Origin: Chromera velia
Taxonomy: Eukaryota > Sar > Chromeraceae
Reading direction: 5' to 3'
DNA length: 39,892 nucleotides
Assembly: GCA_018398765.1 (NCBI GenBank)
Contig: JAHBMJ010005778.1
Span: forward strand, 1 to 39,892
The notes beneath the pieces are model-generated. The model had not been told where the DNA came from and ran no database searches. It saw nothing but the letters and a program-made list of their open reading frames with translations. Position 1 is the stretch's first letter, and each line of letters begins with the position of its first letter. Positions 11,911 to 23,049 of this stretch are shown in pieces. Both the position numbers and the translations under genes were made by a program.

Positions 11911-12320
11911 CCCTGCAAAAATGTCCTTTAAAATGAGTCATATTATGAGTGAATTTACAAATGAATTTAAGTGAATTTAGATGAATTTACGTAAACTTAT
12001 GGCAATTTAAAGCAGTGAATTTAGATGAATTTAAGTGAATTTGAATGAATTTATAAGTGAATTTTAAGTATAAATCCACTAATGGATTTAGTTTTAAATT
12101 CACTATGAAATGAATTTAAGTGAATTTACATCAATTAATTTCTATGTAAAAAGCTGTAAATTCATTTCGAAATGAATTTAGAAATTTAAATTCACAGTGA
12201 ATTTAGCCTCAAAATTTACTTGTAAATTCACTTCAATTCATCTAAATTCACTGCTTAAATTCACGTAAATTCATCTAAATTCACTTAAATTCATTTATAA
12301 ATTCACTTATTTTTGCAGGG
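11911..12320. mobile_element. 410-bp foldback MITE flanked by TA
   Basis: The element starts CCCTGCAAAAAT and ends with its exact complement ATTTTTGCAGGG. It is flanked by TA on both sides (11909-11910 and 12321-12322), as expected for a TA target-site duplication. Inside, both halves consist of GTGAATTTA/ATGAATTTA-type units, so the two arms pair along much of the element and not only at the tips. It has no coding capacity. The TA duplication points to mobilisation by a Tc1/mariner-type or other TA-targeting transposase (inference). Confidence 0.85.
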
Positions 12321-13391
12321 TATATCAACATTTCTAGCAATATTTTTAAACATGCATGCATGGATGTAATATCGCGTACGTCCTCTTCCCAGTTGATTTA
12401 ATTCCTGTTTAATTTCATGTTTATTTGTAAACTTATGTATCAGGCTAGCTTCTGCTGTGCGCTTGTCAACACGTGAAGCATCATCTGAATCTATATACAG
12501 CAGCTGCTGCCAGTGGCAGCTTGCTGCATACTGGGGTGCATACATCACTACCGCCCTGCCTGCATGACTCCGCTTGCACAAGATCATGTGAGCATGCCGT
12601 CGATGATGTCGACAGTCGTCATGTGTGGATGCATCCCGAGAAGAGGTCGCAACAAAAGATCCTCCCCGCCTCCAGCAGCACCTCTTGAAAACATGCATTC
12701 ACGCGGCCCTTCATCCACTTTCCTTCCTTGCGCTTCCTTCCTGGCGCTTTTGTCCGCCTGCCAACCCAGCTGGCAACCAAGGATCAAACGAAGCATTCAC
12801 TTCCCCGCACCTACTCCAGAGTAGAGAGACAGAAGGGAAGCAGTGGGAGAGGTCTGAGGGGGAAAAAAGGGAAAGGAAGAAAGACAAGGCCTTTTCTTTT
12901 TAGTGCTTGGATTTTTGCAGTTCTTTTGAGCGCGAGGCTCCCTGAATCAAATTCAACTGTCCACCTGTCTCACTTGCCCACTGTCTCTCCGTCTGACTTG
13001 GACTTAAGGGACTGTGCTGGTAAGCGGGGGGGTGAGCCAGCCGATTTCATTTGACGTAAATATGAACCCTTTCTTTCTCTCCTTCTCCTTCCTCTCTACC
13101 TCTCTGCCTCTTCTGGTCCCTCTTTGTTTCCTTTGTCCTACTATTCTCGCTTCGTAGTTACATTGTCTTCTCGATCCTCTTGAACTCACGACCCTCCAGC
13201 ATGCACTGATTTGAAACTCTTAATTGTTTTCCATTCCTTTGTAGTCTCCTCCCAACCAATGTCCTCATTTTCATCCAATTTTGAAAAGCCTGCCTTCCTT
13301 TCCCTGCTCGTTCGGTGGTTCCTCCATTCTTTATTCCTTCCTTTAATACATACATACATAGATACACAGAGGGACTGAGACAGACAGCTGT
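12321..13391. other. Spacer between convergent genes
   Basis: No supported gene. Frames on both strands (for example 12303-12698 on the minus strand) have no recognisable content. The end of the interval holds the 3' UTR of the minus-strand ankyrin-type gene. Confidence 0.5.
13330..13335 (-). terminator. Possible poly(A) signal AATAAA of the ankyrin-type gene
   Basis: On the minus strand AATAAA lies 57 bases beyond the stop codon at 13392-13394, a reasonable spacing. Whether this organism uses the canonical hexamer is not known from the window. Confidence 0.3.
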
Positions 13392-14320
13392 CTACATGTC
13401 CTTGTCACCCGAAGTGGGTGGATCCGGAGCGCCTTTCTCGGCAAGCCGCCACTCGACCTGCCTCCTCCTCCTCATGAGCATCTGCTGGGCCTCGTAGAAC
13501 TTCCAGTCGGATGGGTGGATCAACTGGGCCAGCTCTGCGAACCACTGGTTGTACCTTCCCCGCTTTCCCAGCAGCTCGACGATCACATGAGAGAATTCTC
13601 CACTCGGCGTGACCGAGATTGGGGGGACTCCGTCAGGCAGCTGTCTTCTCTGTCTGACCCAGTTGGACAATCGGCAGAGGTCATCCACCTGCAGGCAGGC
13701 ATTCGGGAGGTCACACAATAACGAGGAGATGATCCAGAAGATGGCCGCCCGTCCGGTCGAATCTTTTTGAATCGCAAGCAGTCGAAGAAGAAGGAAAGCT
13801 ATGCGAAACAAGATCAAAAGTCAGAACCAACGTGAAGAGCAGGCACTTGAATGCTGAGACAGATTAACAAGCAGACGGTTGAAACAAAGCGGGGCCAGAC
13901 GGAACGATCGAAACGTCACAAAAAGACGGACAGAGAGACGTGGACGAACACAAATGGGCTACAAACGTCAAAACAGACAATAAGAATCTTCAGGCCAGCA
14001 TCTCTCTCTCTCCCTCCCTGTATGAGTGTGTGCAGGGAAAGGGCGGGGAGAGACAGACACAGTGTGAGACAAACGTCGCATTTAATGAGAGAGAAGCACA
14101 TGCATGCCCCTGGCCTCCCGCATTTTTGAAGCTGACGTACGCACATCGCATTTGCAGATCTTCCAGAACTCGCTGAGGTCCCAGTCGAGCTCATCCATCG
14201 TCTTGATGATCCCCCTGGAACATCTCCTGTCGAGCCGCGCCAGGATTGACGTCATCAGCTCCTCCATGAGCGCGGCCTCGGGCTGGAAGACGATGTTTGC
14301 TCTCTGCATGAAGTCGAGCA

Positions 14321-14357
<37 letters not shown>

Positions 14358-16660
14358 CGGAAGCTTGAGCGGAAGCTTCATGGGTGAGTAGAGCAGAGCG
14401 CAGCGAGGAGACTGACGGACTACAATCCATCTGGCTATCTGCCTGTCCGTCCGTCCGTCCGTCCGTCCGTCCATCTTTCAAGTCAGTAAACAACGCAGTT
14501 GGTCGTCGACACGTCGATACCCTCTAACGAAGTCACTTTTTTTTTCACTGCTACTACTGCTCTACAGACAACAGAGGGTGGGTAAAATCGGCGCTAGGGA
14601 GTGCGAATAAAAAGGAGGACAACAAGCCGTACAGAAGACAGACGGGGAGAGAATATTATTTCAGACAGACTCAGTCACTTTTTTCGCAAAGTCCTGCCTA
14701 CCTCATGTTCACTCACGTACCTCGATCAGCCAGAACAGGTGTCTGACGTCCCCGTTCGACACCGCTGTGTAGAGGGAGAAGGGCGACTGTGCCTGGGGGT
14801 ACTGGATCCTAGTCCCCTGTGGGTACTGGTTCCGGATGTGGTGGCGGATTTCCTGGTCTCTGATCGTTGCATCTCGGATCGCCTGCGAGAAAGAAGAAAG
14901 GAAGAAAGAACGTCGAAGCACAAAGACAGGCAGGCAGGCAGGCAGGCAGGCAGAATGGAAATAGGGTGAGCGAAAGATGAAAGAATTCCTTTCTTCCCCT
15001 GCTGATCATGCAGAATGTGCATGGGAACCTCTTCATTTAGAATTCATGGACTTTTAGAGAGACGAAAAGATGTCGAGTGACCAAAACATAGGAAAAAAGG
15101 GACCACGGCAGCCTTCAACTTCCTCTTTTGGTCCCGTGTTCGCTGCTTGGCAAGATTCTTGGTCTGGAATATTCCTTCTTCCCCCCCTCCTTTTCTTCTC
15201 CCTTCGTTCCTTTTCTTTCACTTTTGAGAGCATCAGCCATTCCCCGCGAGGAGCATGAAAGACTCCTTCACAGGTGCTCGCAGGGTCTCTTTCTTTGTCT
15301 CTCGGTGAGAGAGTGTTGACACGGTTCTTTCTTACAACGACTGTGACAGCACACACGTACCTGTATGAAGTTTGACCGCTGCACGTCGCTTTCGGGCACT
15401 TGGGGGATCTTCTCGGGATCGCTGTTCAGGTCTTTCAACAGCTGTGCCTCATAGACGTGCAGGTTTTCAGGTGGGGTGTACACCTGAGCCCAGGGAAAGG
15501 GGGGGGCGTTGAGTTGGATCATCGGCTTTTTCGGTGGAGGGTTGGCCTTCAATTCCGCTCGATGCTTTTCCCTGATCTGACTCTTCTCCTTCTTGGTTAG
15601 AATGGCCCTCGGGTTGGTCTGCCTTCGCCTGGCAAGCTCGGCTTCGCACGGATCGGGGTCAGGTGGGGGATCTGTGGTGATCCTCAAGGATCGCAGCCAG
15701 ATGAGAACGTCCCAGTGACCCTTGTCGATACACATAGGGACCACCCAGTCCCCCCACTTGTTGATGCGGCCAGTCTCCTTTTGAGCGTGGAGGAACTGGA
15801 GGATTTGCAGATCACCCACCCAGACTGCCTCATGTTTGATCGCGTTGTCGTCCCACGGACAGAACTCGGTTTTCGGCTCTCGCAAAAGCTGGAGTGCTTG
15901 CAGCTGCACACAGAAGAGGATCGAGAAAAAGAGAACAAAGTCAAATTGAATATGCAGCATGGACATTCAAGTCGAACTGTCAAGATGTGGTCGAAGAAAG
16001 GAGCTTCAGTCAGTGAAGAGATGCAGGGACGTGCGGCGAAGCGCTGTCGGGAACATGCGGGTGTCTTTCTACTCGCCTTCCTTCTTTCATTTCAGATGGG
16101 TGCACCTCCTTGTGAGAGACTTTTCTGAAAAAAATAAAGTTGCTTTCCTTCGAAGGGAAGCCAATGAGAAAATGTCTCGATCACGTCTTCCATCCACATC
16201 CATTTCACTTTCCTGTGTCCCACCCTCCCTGCCTGCCTCCCTGACTGACTGACGCTCTTTCCCGTCACTGCAGCCTGGCAGGTCCTCTTCCCCCAGAGGA
16301 ACCCCCTCTTCCCTCCCCTCTGCCCTTCCTTGCGAGTGACACTACTCGACTCCAACTCCAACTGTTCGAGCTCCGCGAACATATCGAAGTTCCTCAGGGC
16401 CGCAGCCTCCAGAGGACCCCATTCGAGAGGGTCGGGGTCCGCGGGTCTGGTGAAGTTGTCGGGCCACGCCTTCAGGTGCGGGATCTTCCACTCGGCCGAG
16501 ATGGAGAGCCACACGTCGTGCCCGATCCCCCCGGCCACCGAGGCAACCCTCCCGATCGTGAGGCCCCAGGAGAGAAGGCGACGGACGATGTGCAGATGTC
16601 CGCAGACAATTGCGGCAGTCGTGAGAAGACGAATCAGTGTCGGGCAGTAGCACCTGCACA

Positions 16661-16758
<98 letters not shown>

Positions 16759-16860
16759 GAGAGAGAGAGACAGAGAGACAGAGAGAGAGACAGAGAGAGA
16801 GAGAGAGCGATGAGAGAAACACGCACACACAGACACACGCACGCGCACACACCAAGAAAA

Positions 16861-16904
<44 letters not shown>

Positions 16905-18081
16905 GGATTCTCTGCTACTCCCAAGATCAGGCATGTGCTTTTTGTTTCCTGTCTCTGTCCAATGAGCGAAGACGGAAGTCTACACGGGTTCTTGGGTCAG
17001 ACTTTCTTCCTCATCCCCTCTTTCTCACACCGATGGATGCTGCGCTTGCTGTGTCTCTCGGTCTGACTGACTCAATGCATTTCCTTTTCCTCTCTGCTTT
17101 TTCCGACATCCCAACAGATTGACAGACGAGCAAAAACGAATGAGAGTCAGGCCTTGCAACGGTTGTCAGATCTAATGAACCAGAATGGACAAAAAAGGAC
17201 GGGCAGAACTACCGAGTCCCTAACAAGACAGAAGCCCAGGCGAGTAAGTCAACTGACGAGTTGATGCAGGTGTACTGTTCCACACTGTCGATGTCACCGT
17301 TGATGACTCTGACGAGGAGATCGAGGCCGACGTTGATGTGGCAGATGAAGTTGCCGGACGAGTTCGTAGCGGCGTTGTGTTGCATGCAGAGGTTGTGGGG
17401 ATACAGGTGGTTGAGGAGTCCCCGAGTCTTGAGCATGAGGAGGTCTTGCATGTCCTGGATGTCTCTGAGCGCATGGATGAACTCCTCCGATCTGGGGCGC
17501 CACCCGAGGTCCTTGAAGTACTTCATCACTGAGGGGACGGCCTTCCTCGTCGCCTCGAACCCCAGTCTGTCCATCAGCTTGGCATTGTCGCCATCAAGAC
17601 AGTGGGTGAGAATCTTGTAGGCGTTCACGAACGGAGGCATGCACCTGTCGACGTTCTGAGGGGTGTTGTCCATGGCCATTCTGTCGATCAGCTTGTTGGC
17701 GAGGTTCAGAAGTCTGTGATGAAGGAGGATGTTGTCTTTCACCGTGCAATTGGAACACTCATCAATGACCCGATCCTCCATCATTCTCGGAACGTACCCC
17801 TCTTGTGGTGCCACAACGTCCTTCCTTCCCTCTTCAGGCAAGGACAGAAGCCATTCGAGGAACGCGGAGCTGGCTCCTGGAAAGCAGTCCTTCGTCATCG
17901 TCATGACGTTAGGGCGCATCCACTGATTCCTCTCAGTGTCAAGGTAGTCATAGAACGTATTCCACTCGTGGGACACTTCCCGAATAGGCAGCGGGGAACC
18001 CTTGTAGGCGAAAGGAAGGATCAAGGACTGCAAGATTTCCTTGCCCTTCTCAGTTTGAAGAAACTCCGCAAAATCAGGCAT
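13392..18081 (-). CDS. Degenerate ankyrin-type protein, 6 exons, 765 aa
   Basis: Exons on the minus strand: 18081-17258, 16653-16341, 15903-15361, 14882-14721, 14303-14145, 13688-13392. They sum to 2298 nt and every junction keeps frame. Ankyrin-like helices appear as GHLHIVRRLLSWG (about residues 293-305), GDLQILQFLHAQ (409-420), GHWDVLIWLRS (441-451) and SNGDVRHLFWLIE (602-614). The spacing of about 32 residues between GDLQ and GHWD fits the 33-residue ankyrin period. The canonical TPLH turn is eroded, so this is a divergent array. The N-terminal 270 residues are unrecognised. Ankyrin arrays mediate protein binding; no partner can be inferred. Start: ATG at 18081 is the first in the large exon. 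An upstream stretch ending EERLLQKPNE before a gtaagc donor at about 18151 could be an earlier coding exon joined nearer FLQTEKG. Introns carry long GA/CA arrays. The gene is convergent with the OTU gene and divergent from the Gly/Phe-rich gene. Confidence 0.8.
14321..14357. repeat. CA/GA microsatellite in ankyrin-gene intron
   Basis: (CA)n followed by (GA)n, just upstream (on the minus strand) of the acceptor for the fifth exon. On the coding strand this reads as a CT then GT tract. Confidence 0.85.
14443..14474. repeat. GTCC tetranucleotide repeat
   Basis: A run of (GTCC)n in the intron between the fourth and fifth exons of the ankyrin-type gene. Confidence 0.85.
14926..14952. repeat. CAGG tetranucleotide repeat
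   Basis: A run of (CAGG)n in the intron between the third and fourth exons of the ankyrin-type gene. Confidence 0.85.
16658..16908. repeat. CA/GA compound microsatellite in ankyrin-gene intron
   Basis: About 250 bp of (CA)n, then (GA)n with CAGAGA variants, a second CA-rich patch, a poly-A run and more (GA)n. On the coding strand it lies just upstream of the acceptor at 16654 as a huge pyrimidine/GT tract. Open frames of 100-280 aa drawn across it are artefacts. Confidence 0.9.
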
Positions 18082-18971
18082 GTGGTTGATTTTTTGGCCA
18101 AAGAGGGGTCAATGGTTGGCAAATGGAATCAAATACAGGAAGATGCTTACCTCGTTGGGCTTCTGAAGCAGCCTTTCTTCTGCTTCTGCTCCGTTCTTTG
18201 ACGGAGTCTTAAAGCAACAGGTATACCAGACTGAGGCTGATCAAGCAACTTCTGAGCCTGACAATCAAGAAGGGAACAGGAGTGCAGAGCAAATACGAAA
18301 GCGGGACCGGATGGACACCAGAGAGTGTCGATCACCTCCACGTTTTAATAATGTGTAAGATGTTTGTTCAAGTCGATCAGGTGACCCTTTCTCTTTGAGC
18401 TATTTTGAGCTGCGAAAGATGTGAACTCAGTGCATACTCAGTGCAACCTGGAATTCAGATTGAGCCGGCCCGCTCCGGCGGCCCGGCGAATTCATATGGC
18501 CGCGGCGAATTCATGCGCAGATTGAGCCGGCCCGCTCCGGCGGCCCGGCGGGCGCGCATATAGACGCGCGCGATCGACCCTGCATGCATGGGGGGCCCCG
18601 GCGCAGGTTTTTTTGTTAATTATAAAGGTTCGAATGTGACAAGTTGACAACTGACTCTTGAATTAACTGAGTCTTAATTCAATTGCCGTCTACCTTGCAT
18701 ACAGGAACAGCTGCAATCCCCCAGACCGTTCCTGCATGGTCGGCCTTTGCGTTTGGCCCTCTTTTGGTTTCTTGTTTGCTCGAAATTGTGAAAGGAGTAT
18801 CGATTCAGTGACTTCGTCTCCTCCTTCTATAATCGAGCACTATCGTCCATTAGAGTGAACGAGTGTCCTATCAGCCTGAAAAAGCCTGTTCACCACGGTT
18901 GCGTTGTCTGCTGTCCCATAACTGAGAGTGGCTGACTGATTGACTGACAGTTCAATCTTCTTTTTATTCTG
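18082..18971. promoter_or_regulatory. Divergent intergenic interval
   Basis: About 890 bp separate the start of the minus-strand ankyrin-type gene from the start of the plus-strand Gly/Phe-rich gene. It must hold both promoters or 5' UTRs, but I recognise no specific element. A GC-rich duplicated insertion sits in its middle. Confidence 0.45.
18452..18605. repeat. GC-rich duplicated block dense in restriction-site-like palindromes
   Basis: The phrase gattgagccggcccgctccg occurs at 18458 and again 62 bp later at 18520. Between and after the copies lie GAATTC (three times), CATATG, CCGCGG, GCGCGC and GGGGCCCC. The first 16 bases of the motif recur at 23807. The block is much more GC-rich than its surroundings. 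It could be a short mobile or palindromic element, or a linker-type artefact. Confidence 0.8.
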
Positions 18972-21900
18972 ATGGAGTCCGGAATCCGAGCAGGACAGAA
19001 GACAACGGAGCATCAAGGTCAGTCGAATGAAAATATAATTCTCAAGTTCTCATCTATGCTCATGCATTCCACAATTTCACCTGGTCCTGAGAAGCGGTGA
19101 CAAGGTTTTTGAGTACGCAGCTCGATGGATATGTTGCTGACCTTCGTCCAAAGGTGCCGGGGGTATAGCCGTATGACTTCAATACTTGGGGTGCGCGTGC
19201 GTTAATTGTGCGTGCGTTAATTGTGTGTGCGTCAGTGAGGGTGGGTGCGACTGTCTCTACAAATCATCGGGCGGAAAAGCCCTGACCGAAACAGTCTATC
19301 CGTGTGGACTAAATTTGAATGGCTTCTTTCCCTCCTTCTTCGTCACTTCCTGGTCACTTGCAGCTGGTGAAGTGACCACTCACCAATTCGCTCCCAGTGA
19401 CACGGCAATTCCTTCTACTGCGGGCAGCACGGGCCCTCAGAGGCTGTTTGGAGGGACCCGGGGGGGAGGGGCCATACAATCGACTGATGCAGCTGGTGGG
19501 AGCATCGAAAACAGGACGGCGGCTCCTTTTAGGGGGGGGGAATCCGCTATCGTGGCAGACAACTTTCGGGCGGGGCGGTGGGAATGTCTTTGAGGGGGCC
19601 TCTTCGTCCGTATTTACGACTGGGGCTCCAGAAAACGGAATTGTGGGGGGAGACTTCTTTGGAGGTCAGCCAGAAGCTTTGAACAGTGTTTCGCGCGCAG
19701 AACCCACAAATGTATATTGCCTTGCTCGGCCTGATTCTCCGACCGCTCTTCATGGCATTGCCTGCGATTGCCTGACTTCATGCAGCATCTAACCGTACTC
19801 TTTCTTCTCTGTCTTCTCCTGCATCATGCATGCACCTTGACTCAACGAGCGAGCTCGTCTAATCTCCACGGACTTTGTGTCGCCTCCTCCATATTCCTGC
19901 ACGCAGGGGACCGCTTCAATCCCATGCTGATGCCTCCATATTCCTGCACGCAGGGGACAGCTTCAACCCCATGCTGATGCCAGAGAAAGGACAGGACCTA
20001 GCCAAGGTGAGAATTTTGTACGCCTAGCTATTTAGAGAAGGGACCACTGTACTATTTCTCTGTTTTCTGTGTCGTCAAGCGTCTGATGTACCTATACAGC
20101 ACGTGTTTGTATGTCCGACTAGTATGCAACGGCCCCAAATGGAACATGCAGGAAGCTCCCCTGGTCACTGTGAGCCAGCTTACTATAATCCGAAATGATC
20201 GGATCCTTGCATGCGTGCACCAAACAAATTCTGCACCCAGCGTCTTTACTCAGTATCGCTCGTTCCAACAGATGGGCTTGGCCATTCTGATGCCACATGC
20301 AATGCATCAGACACACTCCAAGCATTGCCAACAGTTTTCCTACCAGCTAGAAGATACCAGGAGTCGTGAAGCATTTTTCTCTCTTTGAGGTTTTTGTGGC
20401 CAGGCTGACAATGCCATTGACACTGCAATCACTGTCAGACTACTCACGGAGCACCTCATCATATGTGCTTCATGCATTCTCTGTGATCAATTGCAAACTG
20501 AGTAAGCAGGATCACACAATGAGCGAAGAAGACGTACGGGGAGGAGAAGAAGTGTGCCAAAAGGAAACTGAAAAAAACAGGCGACCCTCTCGGCAAGGCG
20601 CGAAAAGAAGAAAAAGGTCGGTGTGGGGTATTTTCGTTCTTTCTTTTCCTGCTTCTGACTGCATATGTGTGGACTGTTTCCCCCTCCCCCCAAGATTCTC
20701 TCGTGGCTTGGCCAAGTCGCTGGGTCCGGAGGGGTCTTTATGCATGATGCACGGTGTTGCAGGTATAAATATATGCAGCTGGAGACAGCTGGAGTACAGT
20801 TGTCTGGCTGCCCTCAATTCCGCATGGAAACAGAATGCGGTCAGTCATTCTGTTTCGTCTTTCGCTCTCCTTGTCTCACTGTGGTCTTCGCTTCGTGACC
20901 TTTGCTGGCGCAAAACCATGCCAGCAAAAATAGAGTGCACGGCAGAGGGCTTTTGGAGTCTCGAAGGCTAACGATGCATGAGCGAAGCTGTCAGCTAGCA
21001 GCCTGGGTCTCCTTCTTGAAGCGATGTGTGCAGTGTGAGCGGGTCTGCAAAAACGAACTCAACAGAATGACTTAAACTCGCTTAAACTCTCCTTCCCCTG
21101 TTCCCCTCCCTCCCCCCTCCTCTCTTTCCGCATACGGTGCCGCCGACCGAAGTGACGTCGAGCCCTGCATGGGAGAGATCATGGCGCCCCCAGCGACTTG
21201 GCCCTCTCTTGCCACGTTCCCGCGTGCCCGTCTGATTCAATCAAAGTCCTCCCTCCCGCGTGGTTTTTGACACCGGTGTGGCTTTCTTTTGCTGCACTCA
21301 GGCGGACAGCTAGGAGCGGATGGGGCAGGCTTCAGGGGTCCACTCTGCAGCTGGAGCAGGCGCTCTGGGCGACCCCTCTTCGATCCTTCCAGAGTTCCTG
21401 CTGGGCCATCAGGGTGCGACACGGGGCGGCGCTTCTGCTCTATCGGGTCAGTAGGCGGAGGCAGGAGTGGGAGTGGGTGCATGTGTGGGGGCAGTGGGTG
21501 GATGTCAGAGATGAGTCGGCGTTGATAAAGGCGATGATCGGGAGAAATTGTCGTGTTTTTCTTAGTACCAGAGTATTAATAAAAGAAACGGAAAGATCGA
21601 AGTGAAGCTCCGGACGGGAACACACTCATGTCTGGAAGACTGATCGTCTTAAACTTTCATCACAGTGCATCATTGATCTCATTCATGCGCCTGCGCCTTT
21701 TTGCATACCAGGTCCTTCGTCTCTCCGTACACACGTCCTGCAGGCCTTCGTGCTGAGCCTCCCTCTTACACCCCTTCCGTTTTTCCTTTCGGTCTCTCTT
21801 CCGTGCCCCAAGCTCAAGTGGACTTCTTGATAGACGCAATTCGAAGAGATCCTCCAGGTCTGTTGGAAGAGAGTCGCTTGTGGTATTTAATTTTTTAAAA

Positions 21901-22001
21901 AGAAAGAATGCAGGTCTGTTCAAAGAGAGTCGCTTTTGGTATTCAAATTTGCCTCGAGGCAGCGGTCTCTCTTCGTTGTGTTCTCTCCCTTCCTCCGTCC
22001 G

Positions 22002-22044
<43 letters not shown>

Positions 22045-23018
22045 TCGTGTGTGTATTGTGTGAACCTATCCTTCCTTGATGGAGACTTGTGGTATGCTAT
22101 GATGAGATGCGTCTGTGCGTCAAGGATTATCATCGTTCTATACATGCTTTCGTTCAGTTGTTATTCAGCAAACAGGGCAATTTTGAAGGGGTTAATTTAA
22201 AAAAGTTTTCAAAGCAAGGTTCTGAGGACAATCGCATATGTACAGTGTATGACCGTGTATGATCGCCACACATCTGAACTGTGGTCCGAAGTGACTCTGT
22301 GATACATGCATGTCTCAATTTTGCCCCCCCTACTGCCGTTATATAGCAACTCACATCTCATCCCTCCCTCTGAGTCACTTGCTCTTCACCGTCGCTACTC
22401 CCCCCCCTCGTCTTCTCGGCCCCCGTCACAAATCACCCCTGAGATTTGCATTGCAGCATTTCTGCAGAGTCTTGACGAGAGAGCGCGCAGTAGAGACATT
22501 TCAATGTTGCCGTCGGAGTGCTTTCGGGCCGTCCTCACCTCTTCTGTCAGGGGCGAGCCTGAGATACAGAAGAAGACGTGTCGACGGGATTCGCAGTGCC
22601 TCAGTGCTGTCAAGGACAACTTGCGGCCTCTAGTACGGCGACAGGACCAGAGGGAGACAGGGAACGGGAACTTCCGACAGACCCAGCGTCTGGAACAGGC
22701 AATTCTGGAGAGATGTCTCATTGAGGAAGTGAAGGAGGCGGGGGATGCAGTTTTGCTTGCGGTGGGCATTTGGGAGAAGGGGGAGTCAGAGTACTCAAAA
22801 TACGCCCGATGGTTTGGTGACTCCGTCTCCTGCTACCTCGAGGAAATGCTAGATGACGAGAAGAGCTTCAGGAGTGGGATTTCTGATGCCGTCATCCAGG
22901 GAGCAATCCCTCAAATTCCGGAAGGCAGGTTTTGTGGAAGTACTTCACTCTCGATGCTGAAGCACAGTGATGCGGCTTTCTTTTGTGGCCTTCCTGTCTG
23001 CGTTTCAGCGTCCTCTGA
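18972..23018 (+). CDS. Gly/Phe-rich protein of unknown function, 9 exons, apparent one-base excess
   Basis: Proposed exons: 18972-19017, 19364-19664, 19954-20006, 20404-20501, 20763-20839, 21351-21413, 21813-21857, 22457-22928, 23009-23018. Every junction matches in phase and the total is 1165 nt, one base more than a whole number of codons. The excess is in the second exon: its start frame gives LFGGTRGGGA and its end frame gives TTFGRGGGNVFEGASSSVF, and the frames meet around a run of nine G (19532-19540). The N-terminus begins MESGIRAGQKTTEHQ. The Gly/Phe/Ser-rich part (about residues 35-120) resembles FG-type disordered regions such as those in nucleoporins, but repeats are few, so this is only suggestive. 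The large last exon encodes a charged helical region (LIEEVKEAGDAVLLAVGIWE) with no family I recognise. If the final intron is retained, the frame runs to a stop at 23049. The middle small exons rest on phase logic alone. It may also represent two genes. Confidence 0.5.
19886..19979. repeat. 47-bp tandem duplication of an intron-exon boundary
   Basis: Positions 19886-19932 and 19933-19979 are near-identical copies, each with the acceptor gcacgcag followed by gggac and the same coding start. The offset of 47 is not a multiple of three. Only the second acceptor (AG at 19952-19953) keeps the frame in my gene model; the first would run into a stop. Confidence 0.9.
21853..21950. repeat. About 56-bp duplication spanning a splice donor
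   Basis: The segment caggtctgttggaagagagt, followed by cgcttgtggtatt, at 21855 recurs at 21911 with a few substitutions. The first copy contains the proposed donor at 21858. The second copy duplicates that donor inside the intron. Confidence 0.75.
22005..22041. repeat. GT microsatellite
   Basis: Uninterrupted (GT)n in the intron before the large final exon of the Gly/Phe-rich gene. Confidence 0.95.
22457..22928 (+). other. Largest exon of the Gly/Phe-rich gene
   Basis: The acceptor is tgcattgcag and the frame stays open for about 157 codons. It starts FLQSLDERARSRD and ends IPQIPEG before a gttttg donor, or continues to a stop at 23049. It has normal amino-acid composition with Cys, Trp and charged helices, so it is very likely coding even if its assignment to the upstream exons is wrong. 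Confidence 0.7.
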
Positions 23019-23049
23019 TGGGCAGGCAAGTGACTTTCGTCCCAGCTAG

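Noticed and set aside
16092-16934. 280-codon minus-strand frame as one exon
   Set aside because: Only 16341-16653 is coding in the phase-closed model. The rest is CT/GT microsatellite and intron.
17602-18201. 199-codon plus-strand frame
   Set aside because: It is the antisense shadow of the first exon of the ankyrin-type gene, whose minus-strand product has natural composition and splices in phase.
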